NCBI GenBank assembly: GCA_025890175.1
Contig: JANPYM010000007.1
Span: forward strand, 1,244,209 to 1,308,208
Direction of reading: 5' to 3'
Source of the DNA: Ciborinia camelliae
Taxonomy: Eukaryota; Ascomycota; Leotiomycetes; Helotiales; Sclerotiniaceae
DNA length: 64,000 nt
A program made the position numbers and the translations under genes. The notes under the pieces are model-generated. The model was not told where the DNA came from, did no database searches, and saw nothing but the letters and a program-made list of their open reading frames with translations. This document shows, one piece after another, positions 1 through 12,922 of the stretch; the first letter of the stretch is position 1; every line of letters starts with the position of its first letter.

Positions 1-262
1 GACTTGGGGATCTAATGATTTAGGAACTAAGATTCGTATTGATGAAAATCTAGATTCTAATGCTAGAAGAAGGTGCAGGATAGCTGAACCTTATATAGAT
101 CTAGGTAGCTGTACTGAACTGGCGCTAGTGCCTAGTGCATAGTACTAAGCGAGTACTATGCCTAGAACCTAATACTATAGGAATGAAGAGCATTCACTAT
201 CAGGCACGTGATCGTAGGTCACGTGCTAGTCACGTGACCCGTACCCCTGTAACTTCGTCACA
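1..262 (-). repeat. LTR (family G1), truncated by window start
   Basis: On the minus strand this reads TGTGACGAAGTTACAGGGG through three CACGTG sites and a TATATAAGG box to GATCCCCAAGTC, where the window ends. The same sequence forms both LTRs of the 7.7-kb element at 18718-26418, so this is an LTR of the same family. It is much less RIP-mutated than those copies. The LTR start is fixed by alignment with the other copies. The small open frame over 135-347 is LTR sequence, not a gene. Whether a full element lies to the left cannot be seen. Confidence 0.8.
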
Positions 263-1049
263 GCCTATGGCGAAGGCTTTTATTATTGGTCGGCCCGAGC
301 GGCCGTACTTAAAGCTCGTATATTATATTATATATTATTTAAATTAAAAACAAAATAATTGTGTATTATTATTATTTTTAATAAAATTTATATATAATAT
401 TAATTAGTATAATGTAATAGAAGAAATTTTATTTAAGATTATATATAATTTTTAATTTATATTTAATTATATTAATAAGGATATTAATATAGAAAGGAAG
501 GTATTAGTGATTTGTAAAAAAATTGAAATTTTAATAAAAAAACAAAAAAAACTTAGAGAATTTTAATAAAAAGTAATTACAAAAAATATTTAAAAAAATA
601 TTTTAATGGAATATTAACAATTTAATATTAATAATTTGATAATATTTAATATAAAAAATATTAAATAATTAAAATTTAAAAAAAAATTTAAAATATTTTA
701 TAAAGTTATTTATAATTATTAATATTATTTTAAATAAATAATTATATAAATTAAAATTATTATTTATTTACAAAATATATAATATATTTTATATTTTTTT
801 ATTAAAACCTTAATATAAAAAAAAGATTATTATTAATTTATTATTATTTAAAAAAATAAAAAAAGGATTAAAATACAAAATAAAAAGAATTTTAATATAT
901 TAAAAAAAAAAAGAATATAATATCTAGTTTAATAAAAAAATTATACTTTATTTGAAAATATATAGGAATTAAGGAAGAATCTTCAAAATTTGGATATAAT
1001 TTTAAATAATTATTTTAATAAAAGAATATTATTAATATAATATTAATAA

Positions 1050-1255
1050 AAACAAATAAATATATTATAAATAAAAACAATTTTAAATAATTTATATATT
1101 ATTATAAAAATATTATAAATCAAAATAATCTTAAATAATTTATATATTATTATAAAGATATTATAAATCAAAATAATTTTAAATAATTTATATATTATTA
1201 TGGAAATATTATGAATTAAAATAGTAGTTATAAAGATTTATATATTATTATAAAG
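1050..1255. repeat. 48-bp tandem repeat within R1, about 4 units
   Basis: Imperfect 48-bp units built around ATTTATATATTATTATAAA and a following TATTATAAAT segment. The same array occurs at 32360-32540, and again at 33550-33730 in the duplicated segment, so it belongs to R1. The 73-residue minus-strand open frames at 32333 and 33522 are translations of this array and are not regarded as genes. Confidence 0.6.
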
Positions 1256-2589
1256 TTTAATAATTAAAAATTAGAATTTATTAATTAATTAATAATAAAA
1301 TTATATTTATAAAAAAAAATATATAAAAAAAGGGATTTATTTATTTATATTATTATAATTAAAAGTTTTTATATTTTTTTTATTATTGTTAAATAATTTT
1401 GGGTAAAAAAAAATTATTTTTATTAATAATATTTAAATTATTATTAAAATTCTTTTTTAAAAATTAATAAAATAAATTATATATATATTAATTTTTTTTA
1501 ATAATATATTATTAAAATTTATAAAAAATAAATTTTTAATAATAAATTTTTATTAAAAAATAAAATAGAATTGAAAGATGGGGGTTTTAAAAAAAAATGA
1601 TTAATTTTTAATATATATTAAAAATTGAGTATTTATTAAATAATAATATTTTTATTTATATTTATATTTATATTTATATTGTTAAAGGGATTAAGATTGA
1701 AAAACGAAAAAGAATTGAAAATTGTTTTTTAAAGGGATTTAAAGATTTTATATTTCCAAAAAAAAATATATATATATATTAATTGTTTAATATTTAAAGA
1801 ATTATAAAAAGTTAAAATAAAATAAATAATTTAGAAATTAAAGAATTTTAAAAATAATTAAAAAAGTTTAAAAAATTTAATTTAAAAAGGTTATTTTATA
1901 AATAATTATTATTAAAAAATAAATTAAAATTTAATTTTTTAAAAATTTAATTTTTTTTTGAGAAACAAAAAAAAACGTTTTAAATAAAAATATTATTTTT
2001 TGGGATAGTTTTATTTTTATTTTTTGTAATAATCTTTTTTTTTATTTTTTTTATAAAAATAAAAAAAACAAAAAAAACAGTTAAAACAAAAATCTTTTTT
2101 TTTTTTTTAGTAAATGTTTATTATTTAATTTGAAGTTTAATATATTTTTAATATTTATATTTTTGGTTTTTTTAATTAAAAAAGAAAAATATATAAAAGG
2201 ATATAAAAAATAATATTAATAAAAAATTAAAAATTCGAATTTTAAATTATAAAAAAAAAATATATATAAATATTTTAAATAATAAAAAATAAAAAATTCG
2301 AATTTTAAATTATAAAAAAAAAAAATATAAATATTTTAAATAATAAAAAATAAAAAATTTAATTATTTAATAAAAAAATTAATAAAAACTTTTTTTTTAT
2401 ATTAAAAAAAAAATTTTGAATATAAAGTTTTAAAAATAAGATTATTAAAATAATTAATAATATTTAATTAATATTTATCAAATATTTATAAAGTTTTTAA
2501 TAAATCAAAAAAAAAAATAGTACAAATATATAATATTAAATATATTTTATTCAAAATTAATATTTTACTAATAATATAAGTTTTAAATT

Positions 2590-2740
2590 TGTTGAAGATC
2601 ATATTCACTATAATATAACCAAGATCTACCCCACCTCCTAATATAGCTTAACCTCCTCTAATTGTACAGTACCCTCTATCTACTTTACAATTCCTATACA
2701 TAGCTTTAGTCTACACACACAATATACTACATGTTCAATA
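2590..2740 (+). repeat. Solo LTR, family C (copia-type), 151 bp
   Basis: Starts TGTTGAAGATC and ends ATGTTCAATA. It is flanked by the 5-bp direct repeat AAATT (2585-2589 and 2741-2745). The matching place in R1 copy B (35830-35834, AAACT) has no insertion. TGTTGAA starts and 5-bp duplications are typical of Ty1/copia LTRs. No internal region is attached, so it is a solo LTR. Confidence 0.85.
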
Positions 2741-3211
2741 AAATTAATAAAAAATAAATTATTATTTAAAGATTATTATTTATATAAAAAAATAATTATA
2801 AAAATATAAATTAAAAAAATATTTTAATATATATAAATAATAGATTTTAATAAATAAATTTTTTTAAATAAAATGTTTTAAAAAAAAAACTTTATTATAA
2901 ATTTAAAAATAATAAAAACAAAAAAAATATTTAAACAAAAAATTTAGATTTAAAATTAATATATCAATAATTGTTAATATTCAATATTAATTAATAACAA
3001 ACTTTTAATATAATATTTAATTTTTAATTATTTAATATATAATAATAATAATAAATTCTTAATCAATTAAGTTTATTTGTATATATATATACAAAAATTA
3101 TACAATAAACCTATATTTATATATAATATAAAATTAATAAAAGAACAAAAATAAAAAAATTTAAATTTTTTTTAATATATATTTAAATTGTTTTTATTAT
3201 TTATTTATTTT

Positions 3212-3368
3212 TATTGAACATGTAGTATGTGTATATTGTGTATATAGACTAAAGCTATGTACAGGAACTGTAAAGTAGGTAGAGGGTACTGTATAACTAG
3301 AGGAGGCTAAGCTACATTAGGAGGTGGGGTAGACCTCGGTCATATTATAATGAATATAATCTTCAACA
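3212..3368 (-). repeat. Solo LTR, family C, 157 bp
   Basis: Reverse orientation copy of the family at 2590-2740, reading TATTGAACATG to CTTCAACA on the plus strand. It has the 5-bp target duplication ATTTT (3207-3211 and 3369-3373). It keeps a GC-containing core with little RIP, which suggests a fairly recent insertion. It lies at the junction between R1 copy A and the left R2 arm. Confidence 0.85.
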
Positions 3369-4019
3369 ATTTTATTAAATATTATATAGCCTATAATATC
3401 CTAACCTTAAAAATAATTTTAATTAATAGTTTTATAATTTCATAATATATAACAAATTAATTTATATATTTTATTATATCCTTTTATAATCTAATAAATA
3501 TTGGTTTTTTTATCCCTTTCTTTATTTATTTATTTATTTATATATTTTCTTTTTTTTTATTTATATATTACCTTTTATTTGTTTATTGTTTATATATTTT
3601 ATACTTTAATAATATTTTAATAATATCTTTTCGTTTTTAATTTGTATTTTTTGTTTTTATTTATAATTATATTATTATTAAATAATTATTATTTAATAAT
3701 ATTAATTTAATAAATAATTTTTTTTTGTTTTTATCTATTTATATATATACTTTTTTTATATTATATTTTAAACTTTATTTTTTTTTATTTTCAATTTTAT
3801 TATTTTTATTTTAATAATATTTTTTAAAAAAAAAAGTTTATATTATTAATAAATATATTAACAAATTGTTAAAAAAGATTTGCCTTTTAATTTAACTTTT
3901 TTATAATTATTATATATATTATTTTTATAATTTAAATATAAATCTAAATTTTATTTATATATATATATATAAAAAATATCTTTATTATTATATTAATAAA
4001 AATTTATATCAAAATATAT

Positions 4020-4215
4020 TGAGGAATCAGGTCACATGGTTTCCGGTCACATGATCAGGGATCACGTGGTAAGCTATACCGCATAGGGTATGGGGGAGTA
4101 GCATATAAAGGCAGCTGGGCTGCCATCAAATACATACTCCTTAGTCAAATCAATATACCATATTCTACCCCAGTACTTCCCTTCTACCGTATTACTGGTC
4201 ATCCCAGGATATACG
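4020..4215 (+). repeat. LTR-like GC island with RTCACRTG cluster
   Basis: An abrupt island of ordinary base composition inside AT-rich sequence. It begins TGAGGAATCAGG, carries RTCACRTG-type sites at 4033, 4048 and 4063, a TATA-like GCATATAAAGG at about 4100, and a pyrimidine-rich downstream part. This layout resembles an LTR promoter (U3-R-U5). No second copy or target duplication was found here, so the family and exact ends are uncertain. Confidence 0.4.
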
Positions 4216-5494
4216 ATTAATAAAATATATATTTTATTTATTTTTTGTTTTTTTTTTGTTTTTAAATTAATTTGCTTTTTATAAATTTTCGTTAAATATT
4301 TGAAGTTTATATATATTATTATTATAATTATTGATATATATAATAAAACTATTAATAATAATATTATTAATAATATTATTTTATCAAATAAATAAAATTT
4401 TGTTATTTTTATAATAAAACATTAATTTATTTTTTATAAAAAACTTTTTATTAATTATAATAATTAAATTTATTGGGATATATAAATTAATCTTTATTTA
4501 ATCTTAAAAATTTTTTATATTTTTTACAAAACAATTATATTTATTATAATTAAAAAAAATATAAAATTAAAAAAAAATATTAAAAATAATAAAATTACAA
4601 ATTATGTTTAATAAACGAAGGCTTTAAAATTAATTACAAATCTTTTTAATATATTTATTAATATATATTATATTAAAATAAATTATATTCTTTATTTTTA
4701 TTTTTACTTTTTTTATATATATTAAGTTTTTATTAATTTTTTGTAGTATGGATATAATGTTTTAAAAAAGAAGATTAAAAAAACAAAGATTGTGGCTAAA
4801 TTTTTCGATAATTTTTAAATTAAAAAATATCTTTATTTTTTTTAATTTTCTTTTTTTATAAATTTGAGTTTAATTGTTTTTTAAGTAAAGTTCGTTATTT
4901 TGATATTTTTATAAAATTAATTTTGTATTATATTAATATTTTTATTTTAATTAATTATATTATTATAATTTATAAATTTTTTATATTTTATATAAAATCT
5001 TTCTTTTTATATATTTTGGTTTTTTTAAATAAATTTTCTTTTAATATATTTGGATAATAAAATATTAAATAATTAATTGTTTGATTTTTTTATTTATATT
5101 GATTATATTGTAATTATATCTCAAAGATTTTTTTATTTGTTAAAAAGTTTTCAAGATTTATTTTTTTTGTGTATATATTTAATATTATTAAATTTATATT
5201 TTTTAAAAGCTTATTATAAATTTTTAATTGATTTTTAAATATTTTGTAATTTAGTTTTAATAGGGTTATTATTTTTTTATATATTATTTATTTTATCTTT
5301 TAATTTTTTATTTATTTTTTTATTTATTATTTTTTAAAATTTTTAATAATATTTTATTAATATATTTTGCTTTTTGTATATTATTATAAATCAATTGTAT
5401 ATTTATTTAATTTAATATTTATTTCGTTTTAAATATATTTAATGTTTTTTTTGGTTTTATTAATTTTTCTTTTTTTTTTTTTTTTTTTTTTTTT

Positions 5495-5504
5495 NNNNNN
5501 NNNN
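5495..5504. other. Assembly gap (10 N) in a poly-T tract
   Basis: Ten N flanked on both sides by more than 20 T. The true length here is unknown. The 65-residue open frame spanning it is an artefact. Confidence 0.98.
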
Positions 5505-5535
<31 letters not shown>

Positions 5536-6300
5536 TATTTTATAGATTTTTATATTATATTTTTATATTTATAATTTGTATTATATTATTTTTTGAAATT
5601 TATTTAGATATAAATAAAATAATTTATAATATATTTTAGTATAAAAAATAGATATAGGTGTAATTTTATAAATTTTTAAAATTATTTAAAAATAATTATT
5701 CTATATTATTTGTAATACCTAAATAATCTTATTTTTTGTATTTTAAAAATTCTCAAAATAATATTATATAATTAATATATATATAATAATAAATAATATT
5801 ATTGTTTTATATATTTATCAATTTTATTAAAAATTTATTTTTTAAATAAAAAAAATAATATATATTAATATTAATATTTGTTTTATTATTTTTTAATATA
5901 TTTTTTTAAATATTTATTTTATTTAAATTTGAACTTTATTTTTAAATTTAGAATTTGTATAAAAAATATAAAGTATATAATAATATTATCAAATATTATT
6001 ATTTATTTTATATTATATATTTTTTGATAATAAATTAAATATAGAAATTAATATTTTTTAAAAACAAATTATATTTTATATTAAATTATTTATTTTAAAT
6101 ATAATTTATAAATTTCTTTTAATATTTTATAATTTTTTTTGATTAATTAATTTTAAATTATAATATTAATATTATTTACAAATCTTATTATGCTTACTAT
6201 TTATCTTACTAATATATATATCTTAATTAATTCGTTATTATAAAATAAGAATACTATTAAATTAATTAATAATCTTTATAATATTTTATTAAATATTATT

Positions 6301-9300
6301 TTATTTATTTTTTAAAAATATAAAATATATATTTCTGTTTTATTTATATTTATTAATATTTATAAAATTTATTAAAAAAGATAGGGCTAAAAAATGGTTT
6401 TTTAATATTTTTGTTTTTCGTTTTTTATTTATAATTATTTTATTTTTTATTTATAAATGTAAAAATTATAAGTATATTTTAAATAAATAATTTTTATTCT
6501 TTATTTATTTCTTCAAATTCTATATTTCGTTTTTTCTTTTTATTATAATTAAAATATATAATTAAAAATATTTAATTATTTTATATTTAATAGTTTTCTT
6601 TTTTAATTTATATATTTTATTATATTTATATTAAATCTTTTAAATATTTGTTTTAATAAATTTTTATTATAAAGATTTTGTTTTTTTTATAAAAGTATTA
6701 TATAAAAATATTTAATATAATTTAAGATATATAAAAGAATTTAATTTCTATATATTATTTATATAAACTTTTTAAAAACAATATTGGATATTATTGATAA
6801 ACAAATTTATCTTTTTTTTATTTTATAATAATTAAATTTTAAAAACCAAATTCTTTAAATTTATTTTAAATTCTTTTTTATTTATTATATTTTAATTAAA
6901 TTTTATTAAAGATATATATTTATTTATTATTATATTTAAATATATAAATATTGGATAATAATTAAAATTATAATTTATTTTATTATATATCCTATAATTA
7001 TATATTATATTTATTATTATTTTTAATATCTAAATTAAATTAATTATAAAAATCCCTTTTTCTTTATATTATATTATTATTATTTTTTTAATTTAAAATT
7101 TTATCTTTTTTTTTTAAATTAATAAATTGCTTTATAAATATTTTGAATCATTATATTAATCCTTTTTTTTAATATAAATAATATAAATTAAAAATTTTTA
7201 AAATAATATATTTCTTTTTATTATAATTTAATTTTTATTTTATTACCAATATTATAAAAAATTTATTTAGATTATTTAATTATTATAAAATAAAATTATA
7301 AATATTATTAATCTATATTTTCCTTTTTTTCTTTTTTCTTTTTCTTTTTATAATAATCTAATATAAATCTTTTATAAATATATCAAATTTTTATTTATTT
7401 ATATTTAATTATTTATTAATAAATATTATAATCTTTATTCTTTTCTATTATTTATATATTATATATTAGGATTTCGAATTATTGTAAATATTCTTATTAA
7501 AAAAATTGTTTTATAATTTTTGAACAATTATAATATAATATTTTTATATTTTTGTCAAATTTAATAAAATTATTATAATTATTTTTTATTTATTTATATT
7601 ATATTATAATATATTAAATTTTTAATATATTAATATAATTATATTAAAAAAATATTGTTATTTTTTATTATAATATTTTGTAAAAATATAATATTTAATA
7701 TTAATTTAAATATTGAAAATAATTCTTTTAATTTTATAAAACAAAAATGCTTTTTATTTAATAAATATTTTTTTAACTTTCTTTAATTCAATTTCGTTTT
7801 TAAAGTTTTTTTATTTTATATTATAAATTCAAAACTAAAATTAAAATAAATCTATTTAATAATTATTTTAGTTTTTTCGTATAATATTTTTATTATATAT
7901 TAAATAAATATAAAAAAAGTTATTTATTTAATATATTTAAATTTTTTGTTTAACGTTTTATATATAAATTAATTTTATATTTTATAATTTTTTTTATAAT
8001 TAATATATTTTTATTTATTTTTATATATAATATTTTTATATTTATAATTATTTGTTTTATACTTTTTAATATAATATTTATAAATTGTTTTTTTAATATA
8101 TATATTAAATTTATATTTGCCCAAATTCTAATAATTATAATATTAATTAATTAAATATATAAATAATATTGTAAAACTTTATTATTAATTATTCTAAATT
8201 ATAATATATTCCATAATTTAATATTTTATTTGTTTTTTCCAAATTTTTTAAAATAAACATTATAATTATCACTGCTTTTTTAATAATATTATATTTACAA
8301 AATTAAAAAAAAAATATTATTTTTAAATTTATTTTTTTATTTTCTTTAATAATTTGTTTTAAAAATTTATTTTTTTTAAGATTTTTTTTTAATTTTATAT
8401 TAATAATCTAAACCTTATAAACTATAATTTAACTTATTAGTTTTATTACTTTTATTATTAATAAAAAGATTATCTTCATTTATTAATAATTCTTTATAAA
8501 AACATTATATTTTTTATATATTTTTATTATAATAATAAATTTTGTATTTATTACTTTATTTATATTTGCCATCTAAATAATAAAAATTTTGTAATTAATT
8601 ATTTCAATAATTTTTTTATTATTTTAATTTTTGTATACTTTGGAATTTGTATTGTTTAAAATAATTTTAATATTATTAAGGAATTTTATAAATATTAATT
8701 TTAATATTATCTTTTATATATTAATATAATATATAAATTTTATATTTATCCCAATAATTTTAATATATATCTTTCTATCCCCATTATTATTATAATTTTT
8801 TTTTAATTATTAAAGCTTTAAACTTCTCAATTTCTTTTTTAAATTATTTAAATTTATTTTTTAAATTTCTATTAAAAATTTATATATAATCCGATTTTTT
8901 CAGTTTTTTTAATTTTTTAATCTAATTTTTTAAAATTATTATATTAATTTAAAAGAATTAATATTAAAAATTCAATAAATATTTAATTATTTTTTAAATT
9001 ACAAATATTATTTAATTTATTTTTTATATAATTATTATTAATATATCCAAAAAACTTTTTTTTTATAATAATATATCCAAAAAACTTTTTTAAATTTCTT
9101 TTCGATAATATTAATAATATTATTATTATTATCATTTTTTTAAATTTTGCTGATATATAAAAAAGAAATTTCGAATAAATTTTGTATAGATTATATATTA
9201 TATTTCAAAAATTTAGTTTGCTCATTTTTTTGTGTTTTTCTTTTAAGGATATATATTTATAATAAAAAAGATTATATAAATTTTAAAAATAATAAAAGAA

Positions 9301-9330
9301 TAATAAATATAATTAAAAAACGAAATTAAA
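6301..9330. other. AT-rich sequence, no gene seen
   Basis: Almost pure A/T with short poly-T runs. No GC island, LTR boundary or open frame of any quality was found. Probably continuing RIP-degraded transposon sequence; it was not matched to another copy in the window. Confidence 0.5.
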
Positions 9331-9469
9331 ATATTAATAAAATAAATAAATAAAAATAAATAAAAAAATAAATAAAAAAGATTAATAAAAATAATTAATG
9401 AAAGATTAATAAAAAAGATTAATAAAAAGATTGATAAAAGAATTAATAAAAAAGTTAATAAAAAAGTTA

Positions 9470-9750
9470 ATAAAACAAATTAATAAAACAAATTAATAAA
9501 ACAAATTAATAAAACAAATTAATAAAACAAATTAATAAAACAAATTAATAAAACAAATTAATAAAACAAATTAATAAAACAAATTAATAAAACAAATTAA
9601 TAAAACAAATTAATAAAACAAATTAATAAAACAAATTAATAAAACAAATTAATAAAACAAATTAATAAAACAAATTAATAAAACAAATTAATAAAACAAA
9701 TTAATAAAACAAATTAATAAAACAAATTAATAAAACAAATTAATAAAAGA
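9470..9750. repeat. 13-bp minisatellite, about 21 copies
   Basis: Nearly perfect tandem array of TAATAAAACAAAT. It opens a stretch to about 12.2 kb in which the plus strand has almost no cytosine. Confidence 0.9.
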
Positions 9751-10084
9751 AATAATTAAAAGAAAATAAAAAATAAAATTAAAAAGAAAAAAGATTAAAT
9801 ATAGATATAAATTTATAAATTTCGAAAATATTAATTAATAATTAAAAAAAATTGAAAAATAAAAAGAAAAGAATAAAATATAATTCGAGAAATTAATAAA
9901 AAAAATAAAAAAAATAAAAAACAAAAATATTGAAAAATATATAAAAAAATAATTAAAAAGAATAATTAAAAAAAATAATGAAAAACAATAATTAAAAAGA
10001 ATAATTAAAAAAAATAATGAAAAAAAAATTGAAAAAAATAATTAAAAAAATAATGAAAAAAAATAATTAAAAAAAATAATGAAA

Positions 10085-10190
10085 AAAAAGAAATAAAGAA
10101 TTAAAAGAAATAAAGAATTAAAAGAAATAAAGAATTAAAAGAAATAAAGAATTAAAAGAAATAAAGAATTAAAAGAAATAAAGAATTATA
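10085..10190. repeat. 17-bp tandem repeat, about 6 copies
   Basis: Tandem AAATAAAGAATTAAAAG units followed by unique sequence. It belongs to the same purine-plus-T block as the arrays on either side. Confidence 0.8.
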
Positions 10191-10819
10191 GTTATCTTAA
10201 TTAAGTTTACACAATTCGGATTTCAAAATTAAATTAATAATTTTAATTAATTATTTTAAATCAATTATTTATATAATTTATATAAAATAAAAAGATTTAA
10301 ATTAATAAAAAACAAAATTTTTATTATTATTATTATAAAATATTAAAACTAAAAAAATATAAAAAGTATTAATTTTGAGATTATTATTTTAATTAATTAT
10401 TAATTTTAATTTATTAGTTTAATTATAATAAATTTTTAAATATTAAATATTTATTATTTTAAATTTATTATATTAAAATTTCAAAAGTTAAATTAAATTT
10501 ATTGATATTATTTTAATAATTTAAAATTGAAATTAAATTTGATTTAAATTTTTATTTATTTTTTTATTAAAATTAAATGATTTTTATAATTTTTAAAATA
10601 TTTTAAATTCAAATTTTATTAATTTATTATAAAAAATGATTAAAAAAATTTTATTTTTTATTTATAAAATATTTAATAATTTTTATATATATTTTAAATT
10701 AAAAAACGAAATAATAATATTTTGATTTTATTTATAATATTAAATAAAATAAGTTTTGATAATTTTTGATGTAAAAATAGTATTTCGTATAAATTTAATG
10801 TTTAATATTATAAAAAGAT

Positions 10820-11465
10820 AAAAAAATTAAAAGAATTAAAAAATTAAAAAATTAAAAGAATTAAAAAATTAAAAAATTAAAGAATTAAAAAATTAAAAAA
10901 TTAAAAAATTAAAAAATTAAAAGAATTAAAGAATTAAAGAATTAAAGAATTAAAGAATTAAAGAATTAAAGAATTAAAGAATTAAAGAATTAAAGAATTA
11001 AAAAATTAAAAAATTAAAAAATTAAAAGAATTAAAGAATTAAAGAATTAAAGAATTAAAGAATTAAAGAATTAAAGAATTAAAGAATTAAAGAATTAAAG
11101 AATTAAAGAATTAAAGAATTAAAGAATTAAAGAATTAAAGAATTAAAGAATTAAAGAATTAAAGAATTAAAGAATTAAAGAATTAAAGAATTAAAGAATT
11201 AAAGAATTAAAGAATTAAAGAATTAAAGAATTAAAGAATTAAAGAATTAAAGAATTAAAGAATTAAAGAATTAAAGAATTAAAGAATTAAAGAATTAAAG
11301 AATTAAAGAATTAAAGAATTAAAGAATTAAAGAATTAAAGAATTAAAGAATTAAAGAATTAAAGAATTAAAGAATTAAAGAATTAAAGAATTAAAGAATT
11401 AAAGAATTAAAGAATTAAAGAATTAAAGAATTAAAAGAATTAAAGAATTAAAGAATTAAAAGAAT
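10820..11465. repeat. 8-bp minisatellite (AATTAAAG)n
   Basis: Long array of AATTAAAG with AATTAAAA variants concentrated at both edges, while the centre (about 11030-11430) is uniform. That pattern suggests recent homogenisation of the centre. Confidence 0.9.
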
Positions 11466-12232
11466 TAAAAAAATAAAAATAAAATATATTTTTAATAAAA
11501 AAAATTAAAAATTAAAATAAAAAAAAGATTATATAAATTTTTTAAAATAATAATTAATAATAAAAAGAATAATCATCTTTTTTGAATAAATGTTAAATTT
11601 TATTAAAAAATAAAAAAAATAAAAAGAATACAAAAAAATAAAAATAAAATAAAAATGAAATAAAAATAAAATTAAGAAAGATAAAAAATAAAATTGAAAA
11701 ATAATTAAATAAATTAATAAAAAAAGTTAATAAAAAAAGATTAAATATAAATATCATAAATTTATAAATTTAAAAAAAAAATTTATTCATAATTAAAAAG
11801 AATTAAAAAAAAAAAATTAAAAAATTAAAAAAAATTAAAAAAAGTTAGAAAAATCAGAAAGAAAAAGTAAGAATATAAAGAAATATATAAATTATATAAT
11901 TTTAATAAATAATAAATAAAAAGAATAAAAAAAATAAAAAAAATAGAATTAAAAAATTTTTAAAAAATTAAAAAAAAGAATTAAAAAATAAAAAATAAAA
12001 ATATAAAAAAACTATTATTTATATAAAATTTAGAAAAAATAATTAATAATAAAAAGATTAAAAAAGATTATAAAAAAGAAGAAAAATTAAAAAAGAAAAG
12101 AATTAAAAAGAAAAAAAGAAAATGAAAAGAATTAAAAAGAAAAAATGAAAATGAAAATGAAGAATAAAAAAGAATTAAAAAAGAATTATCAAAAATTAAA
12201 AAAATATATAAATTATATAAATTTTATCAATT

Positions 12233-12686
12233 ATGTTATTAATTATTTTATTAATTATTTTATTAATTATTTTATTAATTATTTTATTAATTATTTTATT
12301 AATTATTTTATTAATTATTTTATTAATTATTTTATTAATTATTTTATTAATTATTTTATTAATTATTTTATTAATTATTTTATTAATTATTTTATTAATT
12401 ATTTTATTAATTATTTTATTAATTATTTTATTAATTATTTTATTAATTATTTTATTAATTATTTTATTAATTATTTTATTAATTATTTTATTAATTATTT
12501 TATTAATTATTTTATTAATTATGTTATTAATTATGTTATTAATTATGTTATTAATTATGTTATTAATTATGTTATTAATTATGTTATTAATTATTTTATT
12601 AATTATGTTATTAATTATTTTATTAATTATGTTATTAATTATTTTATTAATTATTTTATTAATTATTTTATTAATTATTTTATTTC
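12233..12686. repeat. 12-bp minisatellite (ATTAATTATTTT)n
   Basis: About 37 units of 12 bp. ATTAATTATGTT variants are clustered and interspersed in the right third. The unit is a multiple of three, so two frames stay open and appear as repetitive 158- and 183-residue proteins; these are regarded as artefacts of the array. Confidence 0.92.
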
Positions 12687-12689
12687 AAA

Positions 12690-12922
12690 AAAATAGATTT
12701 TGCGAATAGCTTTAATATTCCCAGATTAGATATCTGATAGCCTTCGGCAAACGAGCTACGTTATAAATCCTAAAGTACCTTGAAAAATAATTCGATAAAT
12801 GCAGCGAGGCGAATCACTTTTCCGGCACCGAGGGGCTGGAGGCAAAGCTCGTAATGATATAATCTTCAACAAATATAACGGATTTGAATGAACTTGAACA
12901 ACAAAATAATGAATATAGCGAA
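12690..12922. other. GC island of unknown origin
   Basis: Sequence of ordinary composition following the minisatellite, with CTTCGGCAAACGAGC and GGCACCGAGGGGCTGG segments. A GATATAATCTTCAACA stretch near 12858 resembles the end of a family C LTR, so part may be a truncated LTR. No convincing gene; the overlapping short minus-strand frame is not supported. Confidence 0.35.

Larger units (their letters stand above)
380..3110 (+). repeat. Repeat R1, copy A (RIP-degraded transposon remnant)
   Basis: Very AT-rich sequence without an open frame. It aligns base for base with 31690-36290 in the same orientation, differing mainly by transitions and small indels, and its right part also matches about 26640-27110. 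A solo LTR (2590-2740) interrupts it; the R1 copy at 35830 lacks that insertion. The transposon class cannot be recognised after RIP. Ends are approximate. Confidence 0.65.
3369..6300. repeat. Repeat R2, left arm of a large inverted repeat
   Basis: AT-rich sequence whose reverse complement matches 16284-18717, continuing at 26419-26620 beyond the 7.7-kb retrotransposon. Anchors compared by eye are 3370-3545 with 26419-26620, 3545-4010 with 18250-18717, 4608-4860 with 17680-17880, and 5700-6290 with 16284-16800. The left arm is uninterrupted at the places where the right arm carries the 7.7-kb element and the 505-bp element. No coding frame survives. Confidence 0.65.

Noticed and set aside
9470..11465. 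CRISPR-like repeat arrays
   Set aside because: Units are contiguous without spacers, in AT-rich eukaryotic DNA; they are minisatellites.
12145..12709. Open frames of 183 and 158 residues with perfect INYF- or LLII-type repeats
   Set aside because: They are frame translations of a 12-bp AT minisatellite; a unit divisible by three keeps frames open by default.
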